In this document: positions 8,449-16,664 of the stretch, one piece after another
Layout of the letters: each line of letters starts with the position of its first letter
How positions within the stretch are numbered: the stretch's first letter is position 1
DNA from: Bradyrhizobium sp. cir1
GTDB lineage: Bacteria > Pseudomonadota > Alphaproteobacteria > Rhizobiales > Xanthobacteraceae
NCBI RefSeq assembly: GCF_014198245.1
Contig: NZ_JACIHE010000042.1
Span: 1 to 43,329 of the forward strand
Direction: 5' to 3'
DNA length: 43,329 bases
The notes under the pieces: model-generated
Told to the model about the DNA's origin: nothing
Database searches by the model: none
The model's input: only the letters and a program-made list of their open reading frames with translations
Program-made: the position numbers and the translations under genes

Positions 8449-11400
8449 TTATTCAGCCGCTTCAGCAAGCGGAATTGCATGCTGGTCATCGCTCTCATGC
8501 TGCGGTGCGGCAGGCTGCTCGGGAGTGCCCGCCTCGTCCAGGCTCTTCCTGAACCACAGGGCATAGAGGCCCGGCAGGTAGAGCAGCGTCAGGAACGTCG
8601 CGACAAACAGGCCGCCCATGATGGTGATCGCCATCGGGCCCCAGAAGGCCGAACGCGACAGCGGGATCATGGCGAGGATCGCGGCCAGCGCCGTCAGCAC
8701 CACCGGACGGGCACGGCGGACGGTCGCCTCCACGATCGCCTCGCGCCGGGTCAGGCCATGCGAAACGTCGGTCTCGATCTGGTCAACCAGGATGACCGTG
8801 TTGCGCATGATCATGCCGGCGAGCGCGATCAGGCCGAGCAGTGCCACGAAGCCGAACGGGGCGTTGGCGACGTTGAGGCCTAAGGAGGCACCGACGATGC
8901 CGAGCGGCGCGGTCAGGAACACCAGGATCAGGCGCGAGAAGCTCTGCAGCTGGATCATCAGCAGCGTCAGCATCACCATGACCATCACCGGGAAGAGGAT
9001 GAAGATCGAGGCATTGCCCTTGGCGGATTCCTCGAAGGCGCCGCCCGGCTCGATGCGGTAGGCGGGCTCGAGGTGATCCTTGATCGCCTTCAGCTTCGGC
9101 GTGATCTGGCCCGTGACGTCGGGCGCCTGCACGCCGTCGACGACGTCCGAGCGCACGGTGATCGCCATGTCGCGGTTGCGCCGCCACATGATCGGCTCCT
9201 CGTGGGCATACTCGATCTTGGCGATCTGCTGCAGCGGCACGGCGACGCCGTTGCGCGAGGTGATGGTGAGATCGCCGACGCCGCCGAGGTCGAGGCGCTC
9301 GGACGGGATCGCACGGGCGACCACGCCGACCTTCTCGATGCCGTCGCGCACGGTGGTGACCTGCGAGCCAGAGATCAGCATCGCGAGCGCCTGCGAGACC
9401 TCCTGCGGGGTCAGGCCCATGGCGCGGGCGCGATCCTGGTCGACGACGAGCTTCAGGTAGGGCGACTGCTCGTTCCAGTCGAGCTGGACGTCCTTGACGC
9501 TCTTGTTCTGCCGCATGACGTCGCGGACCTGGTAGGCGATCTCGCGCACCTTGTTGGCGTCGGGGCCGATCACGCGGAACTGGACCGGGAAGCCCACCGG
9601 CGGACCAAAGTTGAAGCGGTCGACACGGACACGCGCCTCGGACAGGAAGCCTTCGGCAGCCGCGTTCTCGATCTTGGCCTTGATGCGCTCGCGCGCCTCG
9701 ACGCCCTTGGCGACGATGACGACCTCGGCGAAGGCCTCGTTCGGCAGCTGCGGGTTGAGGCCGAGCCAGAAGCGGGGCGAGCCCTGGCCGACATAGGAGG
9801 TATAGGTCTCGATGTCCTTGTCGTCCTTGAGCAGCGTCTCGGCCTTCTTCACCGCCTTCTCGGTGACGTTGAAGGCGGTGCCCTCGGGCAGGCGCAGCTG
9901 CAGGAACAGCTCGGGCCGCTCCGACAGCGGGAAGAACTGCTGCTGGACATGGCCGAAGCCGACGATCGAGGCGACGAAGACGCCGACGGTCGCGGCCACC
10001 ACGGTGATGCGGTGGTTGACGCACCATTGCACGATGGCGCGCAGGCCCCGGTACATGCGGGTCTCATAGACCGCGTGCGGATCGTGGTTGTGGTGCGCCT
10101 TCATCTCCGGCAGCAGCTTGACGCCGATATAGGGCGTGAAGATCACCGCCACGAACCAGGAGGCGACCAGCGCGATCGCCACGATCCAGAAGATGCTGCC
10201 GGCATATTCGCCGACCGCGGAATTGGCAAAGCCGATGGGGAGGAAGCCAGCGGCCGTGACCAGCGTTCCCGTGAGCATCGGAAACGCAGTAGATTCCCAG
10301 GCAAAGGACGCCGCCCGCATGCGGTCCCAGCCCTGCTCCATCTTCACGACCATCATCTCGACCGCGATGATGGCGTCGTCAACGAGCAGGCCGAGCGCGA
10401 TGATCAGCGCGCCGAGCGTGATGCGGTGCAGGTCGAGCGACATCGTGTTCATGACGATGAAGACGATGCCGAGCACCAGAGGCACCGAGAGCGCGACCAC
10501 GATGCCGGTGCGCCAGCCGAGCGCCAGGAACGAGACGAACAGCACGATGACGAGCGCTTCCATGAAGGAGTGCACGAACTCGCCGACGGCGTGCTCGACC
10601 ACCTTGGGCTGGTCGGCTATCAGCTTGACGTCGATGCCCTGCGGCACGGCCTTCATGAACTCGGCCGTCGCCTTCTCGACCTCCTTGCCGAGCTCGAGGA
10701 TGTTGGCGCCCTTGGCGGTGACGACGCCGATGCCGATCGCGGCCTTGCCTTCCTGTCGGACGACGAAGCTCGGCGGATCGACATAGCCGTGGGTGACGGT
10801 CGCGATATCGCCGAGGCGGAAGACGCGGCCGTTGCTCTCGACCGGGGTCTCCGCGACAGCCTTGGCGCCGTCGAGCGCGCCGGTGACGCGCAACGGCACG
10901 CGCTGCGACGAGGTCTCGACCGTGCCGGCCGGGGTCACGTTGTTCTGCTTGGCGAGCGAATCGAACAGCGCCTGCGGGGTGATGCCGAGGGTGGCGAGCT
11001 TGGCGTGGCTGAACTCGACGAAGATCCGCTCATCCTGGTTGCCGTAGACGTCGACCTTGGTGACGCCGGGCACCTTGAGCAGGCGCTGGCGAAAGCCTTC
11101 GGAGACCTTCTTGAGCTGGGCGTAATCGGCGCCGTCGCCGGTCATCATGTAGAGGATGGAATCGACGTCGGAGAACTCGTCGTTGACGACGGGTCCCAGA
11201 ATGCCGGACGGCAGCTGGCCCTGCACGTCGACCAGCTTCTTGCGCAGGAGATAGAAGAGGTAGGGCACGTCCTTCGGCGGCGTGTTGTCGCGGAAGGTGA
11301 CCTGAAGCGCGGTGAAGGCGGGCTTGGAGTAGGTCTGCACCTTCTCGAAATAGGGCAGCTCCTGGATCTTCTTCTCGATGGGATCGGCGACCTGGGTCTG

Positions 11401-11586
11401 CATCTCCTGCGCGGTCGCGCCGGGCCAGATCACGGAGACGTTGACCACCTTCACCGTGAAGAACGGATCCTCGGCGCGGCCGAGCTTCTCATAGGAGAAG
11501 AAGCCGGCGACGCCGAGCACGAGCATCAGGAAGAGAACCAGCGTCGGATGGCTGACGGCCCAGGCCGAAAGGTTGAAGCGCTTCAT
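8449..11586 (-). CDS. RND multidrug efflux permease (HAE-1 / AcrB-like)
   Basis: A 1045-residue inner-membrane pump of the resistance-nodulation-division family driven by proton entry. It has the expected architecture: a first membrane helix near residues 13-33, a large periplasmic loop, a block of membrane helices from about 340, a second periplasmic loop, and a second helix block ending in the LTLLYLPGLYALWF segment. The essential Asp pair of helix 4 is present (D403-D404 in GLLVDDAII). The ATG at 11586 (MKRFNL) has GGAGAG 4 bases upstream. It works with the lipoprotein adaptor encoded 283 bp upstream. No outer-membrane factor gene is present, so a TolC-like channel must come from elsewhere. 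Confidence 0.95.
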   Translation of the reverse strand: MKRFNLSAWAVSHPTLVLFLMLVLGVAGFFSYEKLGRAEDPFFTVKVVNVSVIWPGATAQEMQTQVADPIEKKIQELPYFEKVQTYSKPAFTALQVTFRDNTPPKDVPYLFYLLRKKLVDVQGQLPSGILGPVVNDEFSDVDSILYMMTGDGADYAQLKKVSEGFRQRLLKVPGVTKVDVYGNQDERIFVEFSHAKLATLGITPQALFDSLAKQNNVTPAGTVETSSQRVPLRVTGALDGAKAVAETPVESNGRVFRLGDIATVTHGYVDPPSFVVRQEGKAAIGIGVVTAKGANILELGKEVEKATAEFMKAVPQGIDVKLIADQPKVVEHAVGEFVHSFMEALVIVLFVSFLALGWRTGIVVALSVPLVLGIVFIVMNTMSLDLHRITLGALIIALGLLVDDAIIAVEMMVVKMEQGWDRMRAASFAWESTAFPMLTGTLVTAAGFLPIGFANSAVGEYAGSIFWIVAIALVASWFVAVIFTPYIGVKLLPEMKAHHNHDPHAVYETRMYRGLRAIVQWCVNHRITVVAATVGVFVASIVGFGHVQQQFFPLSERPELFLQLRLPEGTAFNVTEKAVKKAETLLKDDKDIETYTSYVGQGSPRFWLGLNPQLPNEAFAEVVIVAKGVEARERIKAKIENAAAEGFLSEARVRVDRFNFGPPVGFPVQFRVIGPDANKVREIAYQVRDVMRQNKSVKDVQLDWNEQSPYLKLVVDQDRARAMGLTPQEVSQALAMLISGSQVTTVRDGIEKVGVVARAIPSERLDLGGVGDLTITSRNGVAVPLQQIAKIEYAHEEPIMWRRNRDMAITVRSDVVDGVQAPDVTGQITPKLKAIKDHLEPAYRIEPGGAFEESAKGNASIFILFPVMVMVMLTLLMIQLQSFSRLILVFLTAPLGIVGASLGLNVANAPFGFVALLGLIALAGMIMRNTVILVDQIETDVSHGLTRREAIVEATVRRARPVVLTALAAILAMIPLSRSAFWGPMAITIMGGLFVATFLTLLYLPGLYALWFRKSLDEAGTPEQPAAPQHESDDQHAIPLAEAAE

Positions 11587-11656
11587 CGCACTCTCCGAAA
11601 GACGATCCAGTTGCAAACAACGACAGCCGCTCTGTTCAAACCGTCGTCGCGAGGCA

Positions 11657-11699
11657 GCGAAGCAATCCAGGGGGCTGGGCAGATTCTGGATCGCTTCGC
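11657..11699. repeat. Degenerate copy of the GCGAAGCAATCC repeat
   Basis: GCGAAGCAATCCAG (11657-11670) pairs with CTGGATCGCTTCGC (11686-11699) with one mismatch. It is a shorter, decayed relative of the 7652-7731 palindrome and lies within the transcribed spacer between adaptor and pump genes. Confidence 0.75.
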
Positions 11700-11764
11700 C
11701 GCTTCAGCCTTTGCTTAGGGACAAAGGCCGAAACTCACCTCACACGACGTAACTCTATTTCCTT

Positions 11765-11864
11765 GTCATTCCGGGATGGTCCGAAAGGACCAGACCCGGA
11801 ATCTCGAGATTCTCAGGTGCGCAATTGCGCACCGTAGTTCACGCTGCGCGTGCCCCGGAATGAC
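11765..11864. repeat. Multi-hairpin dispersed repeat (GTCATTCCGGG family)
   Basis: Outer arms GTCATTCCGGG (11765-11775) and CCCGGAATGAC (11854-11864) are complementary. Inside are three palindromes in order: GGTCC...GGACC, GAATCTCGAGATTC and GGTGCGCAATTGCGCACC. The same three modules occur in inverted order at 24711-24811. The copy begins 6 bp beyond the adaptor stop. Confidence 0.85.
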
Positions 11865-11869
11865 AGAAA

Positions 11870-12976
11870 CTAAAACGACAGGGACGACACGATCCGCACC
11901 CGCTGGCTCGGATCGAGCTTCTGCACGCCGAGCGCGACGATCTTGGCGCCCTCTTCGACACCGCCGGTGATGACAACGTCGTTGCTCTCGTAGGACTTCA
12001 CCGCCACCGGCTTGAGCGTGACGCCGCCGTTGTCGTCGACGACGTAGAAAGACGGCTTGCCGCCTTCGTTGAACAGCGCCGACAGCGGCAGCCGCGCGAC
12101 GCGCTCGGTGGCGGCGTCCGACAGCGTCAGCGTCGCGGTCATGCCGAGCGCGACCTTGTCGTCGGCCTCGGGCAGCGAGAACTTTGCAAGATAGGTACGG
12201 GTGGCGGGATCCGCCGCCGGGGCGATCTCGCGCAGCTTGGCTGCGTACTTCTTGTCCGGCTCCGACCAAAGAGTGACGCTGGCGACGCCCGACTTAGCGC
12301 GTCCAACCAGCGTCTCAGGGATCGCGACGACCGCTTCCTTCTCGGCAAAGCGGGCGACACGGATCGAAGCCTGGCCCGCGGCGACCACCTGGCCGGGCTC
12401 GATCAGCGTTGCGGTGACGACGCCGCGGGCGTCGGCAACAAGCGTCGCGTAGGAAAGGGAATTCTTGCTCAGCTCGAGCGCACGCTCGGCGCGGTTCAGG
12501 CGGGCGCGGGCTTCGTCGGCGGAGGCGCGGCTCGAGTCCATCTGGGCGTCGGTGGTCCAGCCCTTGGCCTTCAAATCCTTGGCGCGCTGTTCAGCGGCGG
12601 CGGCCTGGGCCAGCACGCCGGTCGCGGCGGTCTGTTCAGCCAGAGCCTGCTCGGCCTGGAGCTTCAGATCGACCTCGTCGAGGGTGGCCAGCGGCTGGCC
12701 GATCTCGACGGTTTGGCCGACTTCCACCAGGCGCTTGGCGACCTTGCCGGCGACGCGGAAGCCCAGGTCGCTCTCGATCCGGGGGCGGACGGTGCCGACG
12801 AAGCTGCGCTCGGGGGTCTCGCCATCATAATGGGCGGTCGCCACCAGAACCGGCCGCGGCGGCTCGGCTTTCTCGGCGACGGTGTCATTGCACCCGGCCA
12901 GGGCTGCGGCCATCAGGGCCAGCGACACACCCGCCAAGAGCTTGGAATAGCTGGACAAAACGGACCGGACGAACAT
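11870..12976 (-). CDS. RND efflux periplasmic adaptor (membrane fusion) lipoprotein
   Basis: A 368-residue adaptor linking an inner-membrane RND pump to an outer-membrane channel. The N-terminus is a lipoprotein signal with the lipobox LAGC (Cys near residue 28). It is followed by a split biotinyl-lipoyl domain (FRVAGKVAKRLVEVGQTVEIGQPLATLDEVD), a coiled-coil hairpin rich in Ala, Glu and Gln (about 75-150), the second lipoyl half (DARGVVTATLIEPGQVV), and beta-barrel and membrane-proximal domains. The ATG at 12976 (MFVRSV) has AGGAG 9 bases upstream and places the signal peptide correctly. It is the first gene of the adaptor-pump-tetR unit. Confidence 0.93.
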   Translation of the reverse strand: MFVRSVLSSYSKLLAGVSLALMAAALAGCNDTVAEKAEPPRPVLVATAHYDGETPERSFVGTVRPRIESDLGFRVAGKVAKRLVEVGQTVEIGQPLATLDEVDLKLQAEQALAEQTAATGVLAQAAAAEQRAKDLKAKGWTTDAQMDSSRASADEARARLNRAERALELSKNSLSYATLVADARGVVTATLIEPGQVVAAGQASIRVARFAEKEAVVAIPETLVGRAKSGVASVTLWSEPDKKYAAKLREIAPAADPATRTYLAKFSLPEADDKVALGMTATLTLSDAATERVARLPLSALFNEGGKPSFYVVDDNGGVTLKPVAVKSYESNDVVITGGVEEGAKIVALGVQKLDPSQRVRIVSSLSF

Positions 12977-13019
12977 CGGAGGACACTCCTGCGGCTGCAA
13001 TGAGAGGAATGTCGACTAA

Positions 13020-13049
13020 TCACTGATAAAAGTCAATAATCGTCAGTCA
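13020..13049 (-). promoter_or_regulatory. Putative TetR operator and promoter region of the efflux operon
   Basis: TCACTGA (13020-13026) and TCAGTCA (13043-13049) form an inverted repeat with one mismatch across a 16-base spacer. A minus-strand TTGACT (13031-13036) lies between them as a -35 candidate; no good -10 is evident. The position, 43 bp ahead of the adaptor start and in the gap divergent from mazEF, suits a repressor site. TetR binding is inferred. Confidence 0.4.
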
Positions 13050-13128
13050 TCAGGAAAGCGTGATCGTTAAGGGGTGGTAAGGATTAGTGGAACCGCCTGC
13101 CACTGGTAACGCGCGACGTTTCCTGATA

Positions 13129-13144
13129 TGGTTACATGTAACCA
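13129..13144. promoter_or_regulatory. 16-bp perfect palindrome, probable MazE operator
   Basis: TGGTTACATGTAACCA is a perfect palindrome ending 12 bp before the antitoxin ATG. A partial half-site (CTGGTAAC) lies about 25 bp further upstream. Autoregulation of type II toxin-antitoxin operons through such palindromes is well established; binding here is inferred. Confidence 0.6.
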
Positions 13145-13156
13145 GCGGGAATACAC

Positions 13157-13378
13157 ATGAGCCCATCAAAGCCCAAGCCATCTCGTTTGAAGGTGCAGGC
13201 ACACCGCGATCGGCTGCGCGCACAAGGCCTGCGACCGATCCAGATCTGGGTGCCGGATATCCGCTCACCGTCCTTCCGATCGGAAGCCCATCGTCAATCG
13301 CTTGCGGTCGCAGCCAGCGCGCAATCATCGGAAGACCAAGCCTTCATCGATGCCGTATCCGATTGGACCGGTGAATGA
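13157..13378 (+). CDS. MazE-like antitoxin (DUF3018-type)
   Basis: A 73-residue antitoxin-like protein. The segment RLRAQGLRPIQIWVPDIRSPSF (residues 19-40) is typical of the DUF3018/MazE-like antitoxin family, where the N-terminal half binds DNA. The C-terminal acidic tail (EDQAFIDAVSDW) is the expected toxin-neutralising part. Its stop overlaps the toxin start by ATGA, so the two are translationally coupled. A perfect palindrome just upstream is a likely self-operator. The pair sits between the divergent efflux operon and the convergent MFS gene, as a small self-contained cassette. Confidence 0.85.
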   Translation: MSPSKPKPSRLKVQAHRDRLRAQGLRPIQIWVPDIRSPSFRSEAHRQSLAVAASAQSSEDQAFIDAVSDWTGE

Positions 13379-13728
13379 AACGAGGCGAGATCTGGACGGT
13401 GGCGGGCGGGAAAGACTATGCGGGCAAGCCGCGCCCTGTCGTTATCGTTCAGGATGATAGCTTTGACGCCACAAACTCCATCACCGTTTGCGCCTTCGCA
13501 ACCGACGAAACCGAGGCTCCGCTATTTCGGCTAAAGGTCGAGCCGAACGAACGCAACGGCCTGCGTACCCTGTCCCGGCTAATGGTCGACAAGATTACCA
13601 CCGCGCCGAAAACCAAGGTTGGGACGTTGGTGGGACGCCTAGACGATGACGACCTCCTGCGCCTCAACCGCGCCATGCTGGTGTTTCTCGGTCTAGCCGG
13701 TTCGCAGAGAAGCGTCGACCCAGACTAG
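13375..13728 (+). CDS. MazF/PemK-type endoribonuclease toxin
   Basis: A 117-residue toxin of the MazF/PemK/CcdB fold, an mRNA interferase that would stop growth when its antitoxin decays. The N-terminal KRGEIWTVAGGKDYAGKPRP matches the conserved first strand and loop, with the catalytic-loop Arg in KPRP. The family positions VVIVQDD, the CAFATDE strand, and the SRLMVDKITT...KVGTL segment follow in order. The length is normal. The cut-site specificity cannot be read from the sequence. It depends on the upstream MazE-like gene through a 4-base overlap. Confidence 0.9.
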   Translation: MKRGEIWTVAGGKDYAGKPRPVVIVQDDSFDATNSITVCAFATDETEAPLFRLKVEPNERNGLRTLSRLMVDKITTAPKTKVGTLVGRLDDDDLLRLNRAMLVFLGLAGSQRSVDPD

Positions 13729-13773
13729 CCGTAGCCCGGATTTCGCCAGGCTACGCTGTGGTGACGGGCGGCC

Positions 13774-15105
13774 CTACCGCTTCTGCTCGACAAACTCGTG
13801 CTTGGTGTCGTGGCCGCCCACGAACACCAGAAGGCCGGCGAGCAGGGGCAGGACGGCGAGGACGAGCAGGCCGGTCGAGGTCTGCCCCGTCGCTTCCTTG
13901 ACCCAGCCGATCAGATACGGACCGCCGAACCCGGCGAGGTTGCCGATCGAGTTGATCAGCGCGATGGCGCCGGCGGCGGCCGTGCCGGAGAGCCAGGCGG
14001 TCGGCAGGGTCCAGAACACGCCGAAGCAGCAGAACACGCCGATCGCGGCGACCGTCAGCGCCACCATCGTCGCAGCGGGATCGGTGAGATAGGAGGAGAT
14101 GCCGAGTGCGACCGCCGTGAGCAGCAGCGGCGCGCCGACATGCATCACGCGCTCGCGCGTCGCATCCGAATGCCGCGCCCACAGGATCATGGCGATGGTG
14201 CCGAACAGATACGGGATCGCGGTGACGAAGCCGGTCTGCGCGTTGGTGAGGCCGAACGCCTTGACGATCTGCGGCAGCCAGAACTGCATGCCGTAGAGCG
14301 CGCCGACGAAGCCGAAATAGATCAGGCTGAGCGCGATCACCTTCGGCGAGGACAGCGCCTCGCCGAGCGAGAAATGCTTCACCGCCTGCTTGGCCGCGAT
14401 TTCGGAATCGAGCTTTGCCTTGAGCCAGGCCTTCTGCTCGGCCGAGAGCCAGTCCGCCTTCTCCGGCTTGTCGGTGAGATAGAACCAGGTGACGACGCCG
14501 AGCAGCACAGAGGGGATGCCCTCGATGATGAACAGCCACTGCCAGCCCTTCAGCCCCATCATGCCGTCGAGCCCAAGCAAGAGGCCTGAGATCGGCGCGC
14601 CGATCACGGTCGAGACCGGCACTGCGATGGCGAAGGCCGCGAGGAAGCGGGCGCGATATTCGGCCGGATACCAATAGGTGAGATAGAGGATGATGCCGGG
14701 AAAGAAGCCGGCTTCGGCGACGCCAAGCAGGAAGCGCAGGACGTAGAAGCTGGTGACGCCGCTGACCATCGCCATCAGCGCCGAGATGATGCCCCAGGTC
14801 ACCATGATGCGGGCAATCCAGCGGCTGGCGCCGAACTTTTCCAGCGCGAGGTTGCTCGGCACCTCGAAGATGAAATAGCCGATGAAGAAGATGCCGGCGC
14901 CCCAGGAGAAGATCAGCGGCGTGAACTTCAGCTCCGCGTTCATGGTCAGCGCGGCGAAGCCGAGATTGACGCGGTCGAGATAGGAGAAGAAATAGGCCAG
15001 CACCAGGAACGGAATCAGGCGCCAGGAAATGGCGCGGATCGTCGATGTCTCGATGTCCGACTTGGCGCCGCCGGCGGAACCGGCATAGGTCGTGGTCTGG
15101 CTCAT
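13774..15105 (-). CDS. MFS transporter, anion:cation symporter (ACS) family
   Basis: A 443-residue inner-membrane transporter with twelve predicted helices in two groups of six separated by a charged loop (about 200-240, KPEKADWLSAEQKAWLKAKLDSE without membrane character). The family signature SYLDRVNLGFAAL after helix 1 and the helix-4 region FLLGVAEAGFFPGIILYLTYWYP are typical of ACS members, which import organic anions such as tartrate, phthalate, sugar acids and hydroxy acids. The substrate is not determined. The start has a G-rich GGGGGAAG Shine-Dalgarno. It lies next to a LacI remnant and a dehydrogenase, suggesting an organic-acid catabolic locus. Confidence 0.9.
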   Translation of the reverse strand: MSQTTTYAGSAGGAKSDIETSTIRAISWRLIPFLVLAYFFSYLDRVNLGFAALTMNAELKFTPLIFSWGAGIFFIGYFIFEVPSNLALEKFGASRWIARIMVTWGIISALMAMVSGVTSFYVLRFLLGVAEAGFFPGIILYLTYWYPAEYRARFLAAFAIAVPVSTVIGAPISGLLLGLDGMMGLKGWQWLFIIEGIPSVLLGVVTWFYLTDKPEKADWLSAEQKAWLKAKLDSEIAAKQAVKHFSLGEALSSPKVIALSLIYFGFVGALYGMQFWLPQIVKAFGLTNAQTGFVTAIPYLFGTIAMILWARHSDATRERVMHVGAPLLLTAVALGISSYLTDPAATMVALTVAAIGVFCCFGVFWTLPTAWLSGTAAAGAIALINSIGNLAGFGGPYLIGWVKEATGQTSTGLLVLAVLPLLAGLLVFVGGHDTKHEFVEQKR

Positions 15106-15136
15106 GGCTTCCCCCCCCGGGGTTGTTGCTTTTATG

Positions 15137-15169
15137 GCTAAAGCCGTTCCGAATCGGAACGGCTTTAGC
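15137..15169. repeat. 33-bp palindrome within a dispersed repeat
   Basis: GCTAAAGCCGTTCCGA (15137-15152) and its exact complement (15154-15169) surround one central base. It continues to about 15230 with sequence (CGTTTTCTCGACGCGAACCGG...TCGCTCGAAAAC) that resembles a repeat of Bradyrhizobium and Rhodopseudomonas. It lies 32 bp upstream of the MFS start and may be transcribed as a hairpin in that leader. Confidence 0.8.
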
Positions 15170-15247
15170 TTCTTGTCTTGAGGCGTTTTCTCGACGCGAA
15201 CCGGTGTCCGCTTCGCTCGAAAACACTTCTGTTGGGGGTTTTCAGCA

Positions 15248-15523
15248 TCACAGCCAAAGAGTCAATGGATCAAGCAATGCACGGGACGCAGTCGGATAAA
15301 CCTGTTGCGCCGCTACGGACATCGCTGGTCCGCGCCGCCCTGGCGCTGGTCGTGATCGCCTGTGGGCTGTCCTTGCCGTGACATCGACCTCGTAACCGAG
15401 ATGCGCCATGGCCTTTTCGACGCGCTCGCGCAGCTCCCTCGTCACCGCTGGATGATCGTTGAGCACACGGGATACTGTGCCGACCGCAACACCAGCCTCC
15501 CGGGCGACATCCTTGACCGTCAC
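15248..15523 (-). pseudogene. LacI-family regulator remnant: DNA-binding headpiece only
   Basis: Residues 1-50 are a clear LacI/GalR headpiece: helix-turn-helix TVKDVAREAGVAVGTVSRVLND, then a third helix and LGYEVDV leading to the hinge. After TART the reading loses all family resemblance and ends at residue 91, where a full regulator would have about 340. No other frame downstream restores the periplasmic-binding-type sensor domain. The missing part is replaced by repeat-like sequence up to the MFS gene. The headpiece lies 32 bp from a AACCGGTT-core operator and points towards the MFS gene. It could be a dead fragment or, less likely, a working solo DNA-binding protein. Confidence 0.8.
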
Positions 15524-15554
15524 GGTTTGCGATCGGGGGCGTATGACGGCATGC

Positions 15555-15564
15555 GAACCGGTTC
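15555..15564. promoter_or_regulatory. LacI-type operator O1
   Basis: GAACCGGTTC is a perfect 10-bp palindrome holding AACCGGTT, which fits the AANCGNTT core of LacI-family operators. It lies 32 bp upstream of the LacI remnant's ATG. A second copy is 97 bp away. Confidence 0.55.
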
Positions 15565-15650
15565 ACCAATCTGAGCAAGGCGACGCGCTCGATTCTGCCC
15601 TGAAATTAGCCAATCTGTATCAAGGCGGTCCTTCGAAGATCGAAACGTTG

Positions 15651-15664
15651 ATGAACCGGTTCAT
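15651..15664. promoter_or_regulatory. LacI-type operator O2 and promoter of the DUF1932 dehydrogenase
   Basis: ATGAACCGGTTCAT is a perfect 14-bp palindrome with the LacI-family core. It abuts TTGACT (15664-15669), a -35 candidate followed after 17 bases by ACAATG (15687-15692). This promoter would read into the dehydrogenase starting at 15732. A repressor bound here would overlap the -35 box. Confidence 0.6.
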
Positions 15665-15731
15665 TGACTCCGCAGCAGAACCCGGCACAATGGCCGTCGG
15701 CGGTGAAACGCCGCGCAAGGAGGCCCCAGCC

Positions 15732-16649
15732 ATGCCGCAGCCCAGGATCGCCTTTGTCGGATTTGGCGAGGCCGCGCGATGCTTTGCATTGCATCTTGCG
15801 GCGCAGACTGATGCACCGATGGTCGCGTTCTGTCAGGGCAAGACCAACGCGCCGCCCTACTCCGAGGCCTTTCGTGCGATGGCGGCCGGTTGTGGCGTCA
15901 CGCTCGTCGATCGGCTCGAGGACCTGTCGGACGCGGACGTGATCTTTTCTGCCGTGGTCGTTGCGGTCGCGGCCAAGACGGGTGAGGAAATTTCCAAGGT
16001 CATCCGTCCCGGCTGCCTCGTGGTGGACATCAACGCCGCGACCCCGCGAACGAAGAAGAGGGTCGCCGAAGCCGTGGAGGCGCGCGGCGGACTGTTCGCG
16101 GACGCGAATCTGATGGGGTCGGTCGACCTTTATGGCGCCGCGGTCACGCTCTACACGTCCGGCAGCGGCGCCGAGCGCTTCGCGGAGATCTTCAGGCCGC
16201 TGGGCTTCCGTATCGAGGTCGCGGGCCCCGAAGCCGGAACGGCAGCGGCCGTGAAGATGCTGCGAAGCGTGGTGACAAAGGGCATGGAGGCGCTGCTGGT
16301 CGAGGCGCTGACCGCCGCGACGCTCGCCGGCGTGCGCGATGAAGCCATGCGCGGGCTTTGCACGTCGATGGATGCCACCCCCTTCAGCAAATTCCTGGAC
16401 ATGTGCGTCCGCTCCGATGTGCTGCACGCCGAGCGCCGTGCGGTGGAAATGGATGGCGTAGCCGCAGGCTTGCGGGAATTGGGTTTCGATCCCCTGATGG
16501 CCACCGCCACGGCGGCGCGCTTGAAGGTCTCCGCACGGCTAGGCCTGCGAGACGAATTTGCACAACGGTCCAGCTATTCGGCCGACGAGGTACTGGACCG
16601 ATATGCGCACGCCGTAGCTGGCTCGGGCGAGATCGAAGAGAGACTATAG
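15732..16649 (+). CDS. NAD(P)-dependent oxidoreductase, 3-hydroxyacid dehydrogenase-like with DUF1932 domain
   Basis: A 305-residue dehydrogenase of the 6-phosphogluconate/3-hydroxyisobutyrate dehydrogenase superfamily. A Rossmann fold begins at residue 4 (RIAFVGFGEAAR) and runs to about 150, with DINAATPRTK where family members read DxS/N near the active site. The rest is the helical DUF1932 domain containing AAAVKMLRSVVTKGMEALLVE, whose Lys aligns with the catalytic Lys of the superfamily. The ATG at 15732 is preceded by AAGGAGG 8 bases upstream; longer in-frame readings cross the promoter and operators. It probably oxidises a hydroxy-acid, perhaps the substrate of the MFS carrier nearby; this is inference. 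Confidence 0.88.
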   Translation: MPQPRIAFVGFGEAARCFALHLAAQTDAPMVAFCQGKTNAPPYSEAFRAMAAGCGVTLVDRLEDLSDADVIFSAVVVAVAAKTGEEISKVIRPGCLVVDINAATPRTKKRVAEAVEARGGLFADANLMGSVDLYGAAVTLYTSGSGAERFAEIFRPLGFRIEVAGPEAGTAAAVKMLRSVVTKGMEALLVEALTAATLAGVRDEAMRGLCTSMDATPFSKFLDMCVRSDVLHAERRAVEMDGVAAGLRELGFDPLMATATAARLKVSARLGLRDEFAQRSSYSADEVLDRYAHAVAGSGEIEERL

Positions 16650-16664
16650 ACAGGACGACGAGGT

